DNA of 64,000 bases from Halichondria panicea (taxonomy: Eukaryota; Porifera; Demospongiae; Suberitida; Halichondriidae), in NCBI RefSeq assembly GCF_963675165.1, contig NC_087382.1:2395567-2459566 (forward strand), read 5' to 3'. How positions within the stretch are numbered: the first letter of the stretch is position 1; every line of letters starts with the position of its first letter. A program made the position numbers and the translations under genes. Positions 15,001 to 30,000 of the stretch are shown here, one piece after another. Under the pieces are notes generated by a model. That model did not search any database. It worked only from the letters and a program-made list of their open reading frames with translations, and had not been told where the DNA came from.

Positions 15001-18000
15001 GGACAGGTGAAGTGGAGTCAACGCTGTACACTCGTACTTGTCGTGCTTGAGAGGTTGCGATGGCCACCACAGGATTATAGTTCAAATCAATCACTAGAGA
15101 ACTTGGGAAAGATATGTAAGTAGATTCCGGATCTATAGCAAGGTTGAAGAGAGCCTTGATAGCGTTCAGATCAACATCAGTTAGATTGATAGTTACGGTT
15201 GCGTCATAGCGATTTTCAACAACAACCACACCTCCTGTTAGCGTATAGCTCTCTGTTGTCTCGGTCAAAATAGCATCCTGTTGGATTGTAATCTGCTGGA
15301 AATCCATGACAGTAACGTCCACTGTCTCCGTGAATACGAGAACTAAAAGTTCAGCTGTGAGATCAAGGTCGAAATAACCGAGTTCCGGTTGAGTAAAGTC
15401 ATCAATTAGAGCAGTTACTTGCAAAGCATTCGTGGTATTAATTGTAGTTATTGAAATTTCATTCGTGTCTTCGATAAAATCATTTGTTAGAGAAACGAAA
15501 GTGTTGTTTCGGTTTGTGGCTAGTTCCCGAAATCGTTTGATATTGTTCAAATCGTTCAAAGACAATTGAATATCGATAAACGCACTATCAATGTCAGTAC
15601 TAAGCACATTCTCGTTAGTCAGCCTGTGGTATACTATCAGGGAATCTGCGGAATTCTGTATAACCAATGACGGTAAATTGATTGTTCCCACGCTAACAGT
15701 CTTCGAGAAAGTTAGAAAGAGTGTCGATGATGTTATATTGAGACTGAAGCTGGTCAGTTGGGGTGGAGTCATATCTGGTACAAAGTTTATCACACGATTG
15801 TAGATCTGGGCATCGTTTGGAACGGGGACCACTGGATTGGAATTTGTATCAGTTATCAAAAGCTCGGAGAAGACAATCCACGTGTTTCGAGGGCGTGTGG
15901 CTAAATTAAGCATCTGCTTCAGATCATTGCTGTCCTCGAAAGAAAGATATATTCTGATAATTGTATCCTCGTAGTCGTCATGGCGACTGCCAACGAGCTG
16001 ATAAAATTCATCACCAGGGAAACTAGCTTGAAACTGTTGCAATATAATCTCCGTCTCCCGTAGCGATGATCCGCTGACAGTTTCATCGAAAGTGAGTGTT
16101 AAAATATTCCTGTCTAGATCGAGATCAAAACTGATGAATGTAGGATTAGTAGTATCACTTGTGTAGTTTGTAATAGGCAGTGCATTCGAGCGTGAAATGG
16201 CTACCACGGGATTTCCCTTTGTGTCATCAATCGTTGTCATGCCGATGGAAATGTACGTATTATTTATTGAGGTAGCTAGTAAAGTTAGACGTTTAATTTC
16301 GTTGATGTCCAATATTTTCAGCTGCACAGTTAGTACAGGGCTAAGGCCTGAGGCATAATCCACACCGGGGAGATAGCTGTTGAAATCTATGGTATGCATT
16401 AGAGTTGAATTGAGGTTTGAATTTGCAACTGCTTGAAGCGTAATCGTAGCCACGTCTAGCGTTGCCCCGACAACCGTTTCGGAGAATCTGAGTGTCAGTA
16501 GACCAAGGTTCATATCAAGATCGAACTCTTGTAGTTGAGGAGTGGTGGTGTCAGGTACGTATGCTCGTACTCCCAAAGCATTCACTCCACTCTTCCTCGG
16601 AACTACGGCCAAGTCACTCTGATCTCTGATAGCACACGATTCCACTACTAGCCATGATGTCATTTCATTCTCGCCTATCTGGAGAGCCTTGATTGCGTTC
16701 AGATCGCTCAGTGTGATATTGATGAAAATAGCTGTCGTATCTCGTTGTGCTTCCTCGTTCGTTAGTATAACAAAATCATCAATAAATTGACCCGAGGCAA
16801 TTTCTGATGTGATCATATGCGCAGGTACTCCGGTTCTGTTACTTCCACCATTACCATTACCACTACCACTTCCAGATCCAGATCCACTACTGCTACCACT
16901 AAACGATAGTTCACCTGGTTGGTACGGCATTAACAGAGCACCCCCTGTTAGTATGAGATTCGGTGGGCCTGAGAAACTAGCTTGAAGCGAAAAGCATGAG
17001 TAGTTTACTGAAAATACGTTGATAGTTTCCAAGAAGTATACTGAGAGAATACCGCGATCCATATCCAAATCGAAACCAGTAATTTGCGGATTTGACGTAT
17101 CATTCATATATGTTGTAACACCGATGGCAATTGTTGTTGGTATGGCAACAACGGGATTGCGATTCATGTCAGCGATCAAATCCGATGTGAAACTGAGGTA
17201 CGATGTTTCGGAGCTAACTAGCAAGTTCTCAATTTGCTTGATACGGTTGAGATCATTTCTTGTGATAACAAGGTTAACGACCAATCCATTAATGTCCAAG
17301 CTTACGCCACCTGTAGAATAATGGATTATAATTATTATTACAAGTATTGAAATTGGTCCCTCGAGACTATAGTTACGTGCATTCAAACTGAGACAATACT
17401 ACCTTAATTAAAACATTTAATGTTCCAACAGCCGTAACTTTAGTACCGTTGATCAAATTTCCAGTTATGAAGCTTAGAAAGAGACTTTATAATAAATAAT
17501 AATAATTATTTAGGAGATTAAAGAATCCAATTTCAGCCCAACAACGAAAGGTATTTTTCTAAGCTCTCAGACAATTGTAATAAAATTATTATAATTATTC
17601 TTTTTATTAACCACAATGCATACATAGTGTAGTTACAATACATTAACTCACCTGTCAGGTCAACGTAGGAGATGGGGGGAGAGCTTGCGTTCTGTAGCCT
17701 CAGGGCAGTAGGCTCCAGTGAGCTCACGTTTATAGCTTCATCAAACACTAGCGTGAGTAGACTAGCATTAACATCGATGCTGAAAGAAATCAGAGTTGGT
17801 TGAATCGCATCATCTGCAAAACTAGCGGCTTCTTGTACCATGGTTAGTATCGGATTGGCTTGTTGTGCGAGGTCGGAAATAGCACCACTCGATAGTTGGA
17901 CAAACGTATTATTGACATTCGTAGCCAATTCCGTGCGAAGCTTTATCTGATTGAGATCCATCTGCGTAGCTGTTAGATTGAGCACTAAGATATGAGAATT

Positions 18001-21000
18001 CTCTCCAATTGGAACGGTCGTACTCAGGGAGTACAGGCTGACAGGTGCGGACAAAGAGCTCTGAAGTGTGACTAGGATGGGCTGAATAGTTGAGAAATCT
18101 ACCGTCTCATCAAACGATAAAATAATCGTCTCGGCAGTTAAATTGAGACTGAAGCTCCGGAGAATAGGACCAGTCATGTCCGGAATGTAGACTGTTACTT
18201 CTGTTGAATTGGAACCAAGAATGGGAATCAGATTATTCACGTTCATGTCTTCAATTACATTTTTGGTAACAGAAATAAATGTGTTGTTTGAGCTCTGAGC
18301 CAAATCTGTCAGGAACTTAATTCTATTTGCATCCGTTTCTCCAATTGAAATAATTACTTGAGGTCCGTTTTCACTAGTCGAAAAACTTCCAAAAGGATCA
18401 CCTAATCCCACAAGTGAGTGGGCTTGCGAAACTCCACCCAGTAGTTCTTGACTGGACTGAAGAGTAATACCGCTAACGTTTAGTGTCATCACATTAACTG
18501 TTTCGCTGAAATACAGAGTTAGCAATCGTGTATCCATGTCTAGATCATATCTCAATAGCCTGGGGCGTGTTATATCTGCAGTGTAGTTGGTAACTTGCAG
18601 TGGGTCTGTTGTATTAATGGCTACTATTTGATTGCCATTCGTATCCTCAATAAAAGTGCTGCCAATGATTATGTAAGTGTTAGCGGAGGATGTACCTAGA
18701 TCAGTCAATCGTTTCAATTCATTACGATCATCAAATGTGAGTCGTATCTGAAACATTGTGCTATCAAATGCTAGTGGAATATTTTCACCACCCGTTAGTG
18801 TGAAATTTGTTAGCATATCCATATCCGTTAATCTAAGACCACTCCCACTGCCACTTCCACTCCCACTTCCTGAAGTCAGAGATTCACTGATAAACGTCAG
18901 TTGAGTGAGATCTAGCGTTCTTCCGCTAACAGTCTCGCTAAATCGCAGCGTCAACAAGTCCAGCGATAAATCAAGATCGTACGATAGTAGAACTGGATTG
19001 GTCGTATCTGCAGTAAACAAATTAACGAGAGTTGTGTTTCTAGGGAGGTTCATATTCCCAGCTGCATCTCTCAGCGTAAACTCCGTGATGGTCATGTAAG
19101 TTGTATTATCTGAAACGGCTAGCATCAATAATCTCTTCAGTTCGTTAAGATCTCGATCTCCAATTTGTAGTTCAATAATAGGCTGATTGTTCGAAACGCT
19201 GTAACTTGAGTCAGTTAGAATGAACTCTTGCGTTGGTACTATATCATCATCGATGAATGTAATCTGAGTTACATCAAGGGAAGATACGTTAACTGTTTCA
19301 GTAAACGTTACGGTAGCGGTACCCAAGTTCATATCAAGGTCAAATCCTACCAACCCAGGTCGAGTTCGATCAAGTGTGAAATTCGAAACTCGAATCGCAT
19401 TATTTGTTGAGATTGCTACCACTTGATTACCATTCATATCTCTAATGGCCGCGTCTGTTATCACAAGGTAGGTATCAGCTAGTGAGGTTGCAAGGTTTCC
19501 AAGACTCTTGATGGCATTTAAGTCGAGATATAGCAATCCTTGTGCGATCTCTACCTCATCTCCAGTCAGCAGATTAGCCAGAGTTAGACTGTACTGTTCC
19601 ACTACCACTGTGTTGTTAGTGTCCTGGACATTCTGTAGTGTGTACTGGGAAACATTGTATGTCATTGTATCCACTGTTTCAGAGAAATTGAGAGCTAGAA
19701 TACCAGTGTTCATATCCAAATCAAAACTGACTAATTCCGGTGAGGTTATATCTTCAGTGAAATTAGACACCTGCAATGCATTACCATCTGGTAGAGCAAC
19801 TACCAAATTATCATTCATATCTACAACAGTGAGATTCGTGACAGAGATAAATGTGTTTGAACCATTCCCATCACTTGCAAGTCCGCGTATTTTCTTGATC
19901 TCATTTAGATCCAAGAATGAGAATTCAATAACAAGGACCGTGGAGTCATCAGTCGACCTTTGACCTCCGGACAACGTGTAGGTGTTGTTGATATTAGTTG
20001 CCATTCGTTCATCTTGCAGCGTAATCTCGGTCAAGTTCAGAGAATCTGCTTCTATCGTTTCATCAAATGTGAGAATAAGTATTCCAATATTGAGATTAAT
20101 GTCGAATGAAACAAGATTCGGAGTGGTTAGGTCAGGAATAAAAATGGAGCTTCTCAAAGCTTCGCTGGAACTTATGGACACTACTGGATTGGCATTCATG
20201 TCAATGATTCCGCCCATTGCTATGGTGATATACGTGTTATTAAGCGTGGTTGCTAGGGGACGAAGCCGTTTAATCTCGTTCAAGTCACCAATATCCAGAG
20301 TGATATTGACAACAGTGCTATCCTCATCATTATCCACACCACCACCTGTAACGGAGACTCGGACCATGTCTAAGAACAACTCATTTTGTAGAGCTAGGGT
20401 GGTCAAATTCAGTGATCTGAAATCAACTGTTTCATCAAACGTAAGGTGCAGAGTACCCATGTTTAAATCAAGTGTGAAAGAATCAAGTCTTGGGTTTGTA
20501 GTATCAGGTATAAAGATGGAGACCTGTGCCGCATTGCCATTGCTAATAGCAACAACATTGTTACCGTTCATATCGAGAATTGCAAAGTCTGTAAAAGTCA
20601 GGTAGGTATCGTTACCAGAGGAAGCAATTTGAGTGAGCCTCTTTATCTCGTTCAGATCTTCGATACCGATATTGATAATAATCTCCGGGTGATTCAGACT
20701 GACAGAGTAGGAACTTTGCATTGAGAATGTGAACTGATCTTCTGGCATTGAGAATGCAGATGCTTGCAGCGTAATTCCGTCCACTTGCAATGTAGAGACA
20801 TTGACAGATTCGTCAAATGATAAGAATAGTTGTCCAGTATTTAAATCGATGTCAAAATACACTAAAAATGGACTGAGAGTGTCTTCATTGAACGCACTTG
20901 CTTGAAGGGGATTGGACGATATTATTTCTTCCACTAGATTGCTATTCATATCAGCGATAGTGGTGGTTGCTATGGAGATCCATGTATCGTCAATGCTAGT

Positions 21001-24000
21001 AGCTAACTCGGTGTCAGTTTTGATGTAGTTCAAGTCCGTATCATTCAATCTAATCACAATAATAGGATCGTTTGGTCCTAGTGGGGGGCCTGCTTCACGG
21101 GGGGTAAGGAAATACCCCCTGCTGAGCGTGTGGAAGGTGGTGAAATTATCATTTTGAATGGTAATTGACTGAACTATAAGAGATGATGCGTTCACTGTTT
21201 CCGAGAAGCTTAGCGTTAAAGTCTCAGCTGTGAGGTCAAGCATAAACGATATCAGAGCCGGGGCACGGGTGTCCAGAATAAAAGATAATATTGAAATTGC
21301 ATCGGACATGGAGATTGGAATGTTTCGATTCCTGTTCATATCCTGAACCAAGTACTCTGTGATAGATATCTGAGTGTTGCTATCACCAGTTGCTAGGGCC
21401 TCTCTACGCTTCAGTTCATTGAGGTCTGTATTCGACACTATCACCACAACGATAACTTGTCCCGTCAACTCCTCGTTTGCAGCATAGGCAGCTGTTAGTT
21501 GGTACGATTGCGTAGAATTCTCACCATTGTTGAAAAACGTTATCTGTGTCACATCTATCAAGCTTGTGTTGACAGTTTCATCAAATGTGAGAATGAGAAT
21601 ACTATCGTTCATGTTCAACGTAAAGTTCACTAGTTGAGGGGGCGTTATGTCCGCTGTACACATGGCAACGCTCAAGCCCACCTCCTCTTGAACTGAGACT
21701 ACCAAATTTCCGGCCATATCGCGAATTTGTGACGACATCTCCGCCTCCAATATCAATAGGCCACTCCCACTTTCACTTCCTGAGCCGCTAATGGAGCCAG
21801 TTGCATTAATAGAACTTGTTGCATTGACAACATCAGTCGTATTCTGCGACTCTACTGATACTAAAGACAGATAAGTATCGGCTGCTGTACACGTTGCAAG
21901 ATCTATTAATCTTTTGATCTCGTTCAAATCATCGATGGTGATTAAAACAGTCGCAAATGTATCATCCTGGGGGTTCACGTACCCTCCACGTAGAGTGAAC
22001 TGCCTGGACCCGATAAATGCAGCGTTTTGCAGAGTGATCTTTGTAGGATCCAGACTAAGTATGTCAATAGTTTCAGAATAGGATAAAGTGATGAGACCAG
22101 TGTTTAGGTCGATATCGAAGCCCTCTAACTCAGGGGGTGTGGTATCAGGGGTGTGGTTAGCCACTTGAAGCCCCATACTCTCTGGAATGGGTATGAGCGA
22201 GTTAGCACTGGTGTCGAATATGGTAAGATTGGTCACGGAGATGTAGGTGTCGTTCATTCGTGTTCCAACTTGTCTGTTCTGTTTTAGACGATCGAGATCG
22301 GACTTACTGATAACCACGGTAACCACGGGTTGAAACTGAGTTGAAAACATACTCGTTGTAAATTGAAATGTACTATTTGCAATTACGTTATCTTGCAATT
22401 GAAACTCGATGAAATTTAACGTCCTGTAGTCGACAGTTTCCGAAAATGAAAGAGAAAGTGTTCCAGTGTTCATATCAAGTGAGAATGCATCCAGCACTGG
22501 ACTTGTGACATCAGGTACAAAATCATCGGCAGAACGTGCATTTGACGTTTCTATAGGCACAAGATAATTTCCATTCATATCTGCTACCCAAAAGCCCGTC
22601 ACAGAAATGTACGTACTGAGTAAACTCGATGCTAGTGGTAGAAGACCCTTGATGATATCTAGGTCCTGCTTAAGAAACTCAATAGTTGCTGTGTTATTGT
22701 CTGCCATTGTCCTAACATAGCCTCCAGTTAGAGTGAAGTTAGTCGCTGAAGGCATTTCAACACTTGTGCTCTGGAGAGTGATTTGCGACGGGTCTAGTGA
22801 TGATATATTGATGGTCTCAGAGAAACTAAAGCGGAGTTGTCCCGTATTTAGATCAAGAGTGAAATATCGAATACCAGGAGGTGTTGTATCCGACGTGTAA
22901 TCACTAACTGGTAGAATCTGCGGTACAACGGCATTATTGTTAGTATCTTGAATAGCTAGATCAGTTAGCGAGAGATATGTGTTGTTAACCGAAGTAGCTA
23001 GGTCAGTTAATCTTTTCACTTGGTTCAGGTCCGCTTCACTGATTGCTATGACGATAACTGGCCAATCAGGACTGGTGGATAGGGTACCTGACTCTGCAGT
23101 AAACGTGTACTGAGTGGAGCCAGTGAAGTCTGACTGAATAGTAACAGCATCAACTAAGAGCGTCGACGTATTTACAGTTTCGTTGAATGTTAGAGTGATT
23201 GTTCCAATGTTTAAATCGAAATTGAACCCCTCAAAAACAGGACGAACATCATCAGCTGTGAATATATTTACTAGTATAGCTCTGCCGTTGATTATCTCCA
23301 CGACTACATTATCAAACATATCTGCAATTGTGTAATTCTCAATTCGTATGAACGTATCAGTAACTCCAGTGCATAGATTAGCAATGCTCTTGATGTAGTT
23401 CAAATCATCAGCATCTAATTGTATATCAACAACTGTATCATCCGCTGTGAGTACAGTACCCCCCGCCAAGCGTCGGAGATGTGGGGGGTCGCTGAAAATA
23501 GCATTCTGCAGCACAATACCGTCCGTATCCACACTACTTGCGTTCACAGTCTCGGTAAAAGTAAGAGTTAGTCTTTCCATGCTCAGATTTAGATCATAAC
23601 TCACTAGCTCTGGTCTGGTGATATCAGGAGTGAAGAGAGTGATTGGGAGGCCATTGTCTTCAAAGATGGCTGCAACGTAATTATCATTCATATCTCTAAT
23701 AGCTCCTCTGGCTAGTCGGACAAAAGTGGTATCAGAAGAAATAGCTAACTGAGGAATGCGTTTGATATCGTTCAAATCGGGAGTGTTTAATTGGACAACC
23801 ACAATCGGATCTACGATAGTCCCAACTATTCCTCCCGTTAATACGTGATAGTGCACACTCCCAGTGGAGTCTTGTGAGTACTGTAGCGTCAACTGGGCTG
23901 CATCAAACGTTGTGGGATTTACCGTTTCAGAGAAATACAAAGTCAGTATACCCTCGTTCATATTTAAATCAAATGCTTCCAGCACAGGGGGTACCATATC

Positions 24001-27000
24001 TTGAATGAAATTCCCGGCCAGGGGGTCTGAGAGTGAAATAGGTACTACTGAATTGAGGTTCATATCTGAAACTGCAGTGGATAAGATCGACAGGAAAGTA
24101 TTATTTTCCGATGTTGCTAACTGCGTGATACGTTTGATTTCGTTCAAGTCTAGTCGACCAATCTCAATGGCAACAATGTCAGAGTATAATATATACTCAA
24201 CAGGGCCTGTGTTGTTCACGTCTAGCCCGAGGGTGTGGGTACGAGGGTCACTAATGAGATTAGCATCCGCCTCAGATAGCAACGTGAAACCTTCAACATT
24301 CAGAGTGCTGAAAATATTAACAGTTTCTGAGAACGATAACACCAGTAAGTCTAAATTCAAGTTTAGTACGTACTCCATCAAAAATGGTTTTGTTGTGTCT
24401 GAATTGTAGTCCCTAACTCTTCGAGCATCCACACCATTCGTGAGTGGTATATTCGGCTGCTGATTTTGGTCCAAGATAGTGAAGTTTGTCAGTGTGATCC
24501 AAGTGGTAGCCCTGGAGAGAGCAATCTGTCTGGCCTTTATGGCATTCAGGTCCTTCACAGATATGGAGAATTGCACCATAGTAGAGTCTAAACTGCTCAG
24601 TAGTTCCCCAGACGTCAGCGTGTACTGGATGCTAGTGTTGGAACTTGTCTGGAATGTAATGCCGGTGAAATCGATAGAACTTGTGTTAACAGTTTCCAAG
24701 AATTCCAAAGTTACCACACCTGAGTTGAAGTCGAGATCGAAATAGACCAGTTGCGGTCGAGTGGTGTCGTTGACAAAAGCACTAGCCGGGAGAGCATCTG
24801 AGATTGTAATCTCTATCACTTGGTTACGATTCATATCAGCAATCAAATTTGCAGATATGGCAACAAAGGAGGTCTCAATATTCACGAAAAGTACCTCTAA
24901 TCTTTTAATCTCGTTCAGGTCTCCAGCAGCAACGTCCAGTACAATAACTAGACCATCTGGGCTTCTTGTATCCCCTCCTGTAATTTGGTATGTTACATCG
25001 CCATCACGATTATCAGTCAGTGTAATTCCAGTCGGATCAAAGCTAGTAGTGTTCACAGGCTCGTCAAAATTCAAAGTGATTATTCCAGCATTGAGATTAA
25101 TGGATACATTAGTTAGAATAGGACTAGTAGAGTCGAGAGTGTAAGCACTGACTCGTAAACTGTCTGCAAAAGATGGATTTCTTGCAAGAGATAAATCGAG
25201 TACAGCTCCAGGGTACAGCTCAATAAACGTGTCGTTAGGACCGGTAGCTAGGTTAGTATCTAGCTTTAGAACATTTAGATCTTCGAATGTTAGTAGAATT
25301 TGCACGTCTGGCGTATCTTCGATGAGAATTGTACCTCCTGTCAAGTTGTAGTATGAAATGCCTGGGGGGGTGCTGTCTTGTATAGTTACAAGCATGAACA
25401 ATACTGTACTGACATTAACAGTTTCATCAAAGTGCAGCGTTAGAACTCCGCTATTAATATCAGTATCAAATGATTCTATTATTGGGCCAGTAACGTCCTG
25501 TATATAAGTGGACACTTGTAGGGCCATTGTCAAGTACACTGCAACGACAGAATTTCCATTCATATCTGAAATGGTTTTATCACCGATTGAAATAAAAGTA
25601 GAATTTGAATCTTGCGCTAACTGAGTGAGAAATTTGATGGCGTTCAAATCATTTCTTCCAATATCCATTGTAATGGTAGTATTATCAGCGCTACTGGTAG
25701 AGCTAGCTTCTGTCAGTGTGTAGTATTGCCCCAGGGCTGATGGACTGGATTGAAGTGTAATATGCGAAACATTTAATGATTCTGCATTTACAGTTTCAGA
25801 GAATTCAAGAGTGAGAGTACCGGTATCAACGTCAAGGTTAAATGCAGCTAGGTAAGGGTTAATCTCATCAGGTGTGAATAGTGTGACTCGGAGTCCGTCA
25901 ACCACAGGAACAAGAGGGTTAATGTTCATATCTCTAATAGCATCACTGGTGGCTACTATATAAGTGTTATCAGATGATGTTGCTAGGGACGCCAGTCTCT
26001 TGATTTCATTCAAATCATCAGCTCCCAAAAACAAAGTCACTTCTAGTCCATTCTCAGAAGATGTTGTTGTACCATTAATCTCTCCGACTGTTAGCGTACG
26101 CATCTCAGTGCTCAAGGAGTTACTGCTAAATTCACTCTGAAGAGTAAATTGAGAAATATCGATAGAAGAAACATTCACAACTTCAGAGAAGGTGAGGACG
26201 AGCGTTTCGCTGGTTAGATTCAGATCAAAGCGAACCAATTCCGGATCTACTAGATCAGGGAAGAAAGTTTGCACTTGTGGTGCATTGGTATCCGATACAG
26301 GCACAACCAGATTCCCATTCATATCTAGAATAGTACTGTTTGGGAATGTAATAAAAGTGTTGTTGGCATTCGTAGCAAGGTCTGTCTGCAACTTGAGATT
26401 ATTCAAATCATCGGGCCCAAGATTTATAACGATCACAGTTGAGTCTTGACTGACAGTGTAGCTGCTATTCTCCATGCCAACGGTTAGAGTGGTAGTCGAT
26501 ACAACATCCACAATCATGTCAAAACTACCCAGTCCACTCCCGGAATTTCCCATACCAGATCCACTACCACTCGCTGATCCAAGTTCCGGTACCAATGATG
26601 ACGACTCTTGCAACGTTATCAGATCAATCATTAGCGTGGATACATCCACGGTCTCGTCGAAAGTCAGTGATAAAGTTTCTGCGGTTAAATTCAACGAGAA
26701 GCCGGCCAAGAGAGGCGGGGTTTCATCAGGAGTGAAAAAATCAACCAGCCGAGCGCTAAACATTGAGATTGGTGTTATTGTATTGCTTTGTCCATCGCTA
26801 AGCATGTCTCGTATAGTGTCCTCTGTTAGAGCGACAAAAGTTGTGGATGTCGAGTCAGCCAATCCGATTGAACGCTTCAGTTCATTCAAGTCGCTTATAG
26901 TGAGGGTTACTGTTAGTTCATTGGAGAATTGCTCCACCCAGTAGCCATTGCTCAGTGTGAGCACAAATTGAGGCAAATTCGTAGCACTCTGGATAGTGAC

Positions 27001-30000
27001 TTGCATTGGGTCGAAACTGCTTCCGTTGACAGTTTCCGAAAACGAGAAATATATCTCCCCTCTGTTCATATCTAGCTCGAATCTGTCGACGACTGGGGGG
27101 GTACGATCTGGCCGGAACTGGGGGGTTACTTGCAGGGGGGTGTAGTGAGGGGTCAGTCTGTTCTCACTCGTATCGTTGACGGCAAATTCTGTAATTGTTA
27201 GAAACGTATTTTCGAGCCCAGTAGCGAGATTAGGTAGTGCCTTGATGGAATTTAAATCATTTCTTCCGAGGCTTATCGTCACGACCATTCTTGGTGGTAC
27301 TCTTATGAAGTTCCTGCTAGTGATTGTAAAATTTTCGCTAGAATTTCCGACAAGTGTTATCTGAGATACATCTAGATCGAAAGGATCGACTGCTTCAGAG
27401 AATGTGAGATCTAAAGCGCCATTTTCCCCGTTCATAGATAATCGAAACATCTCCAGTTTTGGGCTAGTGATGTCCGGGCAATAATCAGATGCTGATAATG
27501 CATTCTCACGTACGATTGGAATCACATTGTTCTCGTACACATCCTCGATGGTTTCAGCAGTGATAGTCAGAAATGTGTTGTTAATGGTAGTTGCTAAATC
27601 AGTGTTAGCTTTAAGACGGTTCAAGTCTGCTACTGGAATGAACACAAGCAGCACAAAGCCGTTAGTACTGTTAGTGATGGCGTCTTGGTCAAGTTGGGAG
27701 GTCAATAACACTCTGTCGTTTGTGAAGCTTCCAGTAGCGTCACGTTGTATACCAATACCACCAATTTCAACAGGTTGCATATTTCCTGATATCGGCTCTA
27801 TTTGCAGAATATCACTGAAAGTAATCAGCAGAGTTCCCTCGTTCATGTCCAATTTGAACCCTGTGACCTCTGGTCCAGTTCGATCTCTGCTGAACCTATC
27901 GGCCTGCAAAATTTCGGATGCTTGAACATTATTTCCTGCCTGATCCAAAATAGCGCCAAATTCAATTTGAACGAATGTATCTGGATCAGGATCGTCCGTT
28001 GCAAGGCTAGGGTCAAGCTTAATAGCAGCGATGTCATCAGCGGAGATCGTCAAGACAACCGATGTTCGTAACTGGCTAGTACCATATGCAGAGCTACCTC
28101 CTGTCAGATTATATTGGCTACTTGGAGATATATCTGAATTTAGAAGGGTAATCTTTTCGAAATTCACCGATGATGCATTTACTGGTTCGTTGAATTCAAG
28201 TTCTAGAGTACCATCGTCTAAATCAAACAATACAAACTGCACAAGTTGTGGCGATATACGATCATCAAATATGGTACTAGCTTGCAGAGCATCTGAAATA
28301 TTGATTGGCCTATTCCTGTTAGCCAATCGGCTTCTGTCCGTTATCAACTGATCTGTAGTGACAAGGAACGTGTTGTTAGGCTCGGTGGCAAAGTCCTCGT
28401 ATGCTTTCAACTCCCATCGATCTTGAATGGTGAGTCCGAAAGAGATGGTTAAACCGAGATTGCTCACACTTTCAGTATCTCTCACTCCTTGGAGAGTGTA
28501 GCTTCGTGTGAAACTGTCTCCAGGTCCGTTTAAAAGTGTCACTGAGTTGGGGTTAACATCCAGGTCAGACACCGACTCATCGAAAGTTAGAGAGATTGTG
28601 CTGCTGTTAAGATTCAGGTCAAACGCAGCGAGGTTAGGAGGTTCTGTGTCGGGACTATAGGTACCTGGTCCGGTTGCATTCCCGGCGAGTCTCAGTCCAG
28701 CTGTGTTCCCAGACATATCGATAATCGTGCCCTCGCTAAGAGTGATGTATGAGGTACCGGATGTTACAAACAGCTGGCTGTCGAACTTAATAGCATTTAA
28801 ATCATCCGCACTTAGTTGAAATGTGACAACTGTATTGTCATCAGGACTCAATAATAGTCCAGGGTCAAGTATAGTATAAGTAGTAACTGGATTTGGTGAT
28901 GAGTCGACTAGTGTCAGCTCTGTGGCTGCAAAAGTGGATATATCTACCGTCTCATCGAATGTTAGACTCAGGATGCCATCGTTCATGTTGACTGTGAACG
29001 CTACCAATAATGGTGATGTGGTATCATTGATGTATAATGAAGCCATTAGTCCCGTGCATGTGAGGTCTTCGAAATACAGTCTGGCTTGTACAGCTTCAGT
29101 ATCGTTAATCTGTATAACATTAAAGCCATAATAGTCCTGTGCTGTTGAAGACGCTATACTCAGAAATGAGGAATTTAGAGATTTGGCGAGTGGAGATCTT
29201 GGATCCTTGATAATGTTTTCATCGGCAACGGTAAACTCAATGAAAATCAGAGAGTTGAATTCACGCTGGAAAATTCGAGAGTTTTGATCGAGGCCATCCA
29301 ATCTTTCAAGTTCAGTATCAAATGGAGAATTTAGAATTGTAAGACCAGACGGATTAAATATACCAATGCCTGGAACCACTGCTTCCGAGAACTTCAAAAT
29401 GAGATAATTATCGTTCAAGTTTAGATCGAAATATCGCAGACTAGGAGGAGTGGTATCAATCGTGAAGTTGGTGACTTGCACTGCATTGTCAGTACTTACC
29501 ACTTGATTCTCATTATCGTTCATATCCAGTACAGTGCCTATTTCTAGCGATATAAACGTATTATTCTCATTCTCTGTCAAATTTTCAGTAATTTTCAGAG
29601 CATTCATATCGAGATCGATCAATAACTGTAAAACTGAAACACCAGTGTCATTTATGATAGGCTCAGCAAGTCCGACAAAAGTGTGCGATATAAAATTCAT
29701 GCTTTCGGTTTCGTTTTGCAAATTTTGAATTGTTATTCCACCAGTGAATACTGTATTCGGATTTACCACTTCATCAAAAGACAGGCTGAGAATTGCCGAG
29801 TCCAAATCGATATCAAAACCAAGCAGAATGGAACCTGTGGTATCGGGAATGTGGCTTCGAATTTGAGTTATCGAAATGCCCTGAGGTCGTCTGCCATAAA
29901 TGTCAGTGGCGATAAGAGAACTGAACTGCACATAAGTATCGTTAACAGAAGTGGCCAACATCAGATTATTCTTGAGGGTGTTCATATCACGAACAGACAG

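Larger units (their letters stand above)
1..17310 (-). repeat. Exon 4: at least 17.3-kb coding array of about 45 Ig-like repeats, open at the window edge
   Basis: This exon begins after TTCTACAG at 17311 and completes the Gly codon split by intron 3, giving DLTG-GVSLDINGLVVNL, exactly the repeat consensus. It stays open in one frame to position 2, where it reads VYTLTGHLTLTGD. At 125 residues per unit, 5,769 codons hold about 45 repeats (estimated from length, not counted one by one). The same landmarks recur throughout: ETVN-x-S, DLN-E-IKRL and DMNxN. No stop or frameshift was met at the five points checked. The exon continues past the left edge, so its true size is unknown. Confidence 0.8.

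Noticed and set aside
17533-17651. Possible C-terminus of the giant protein at 17533
   Set aside because: The last 40 codons of that frame lose the repeat pattern after a perfect GTGAGT donor. Splicing to 17310 restores a normal repeat in phase.
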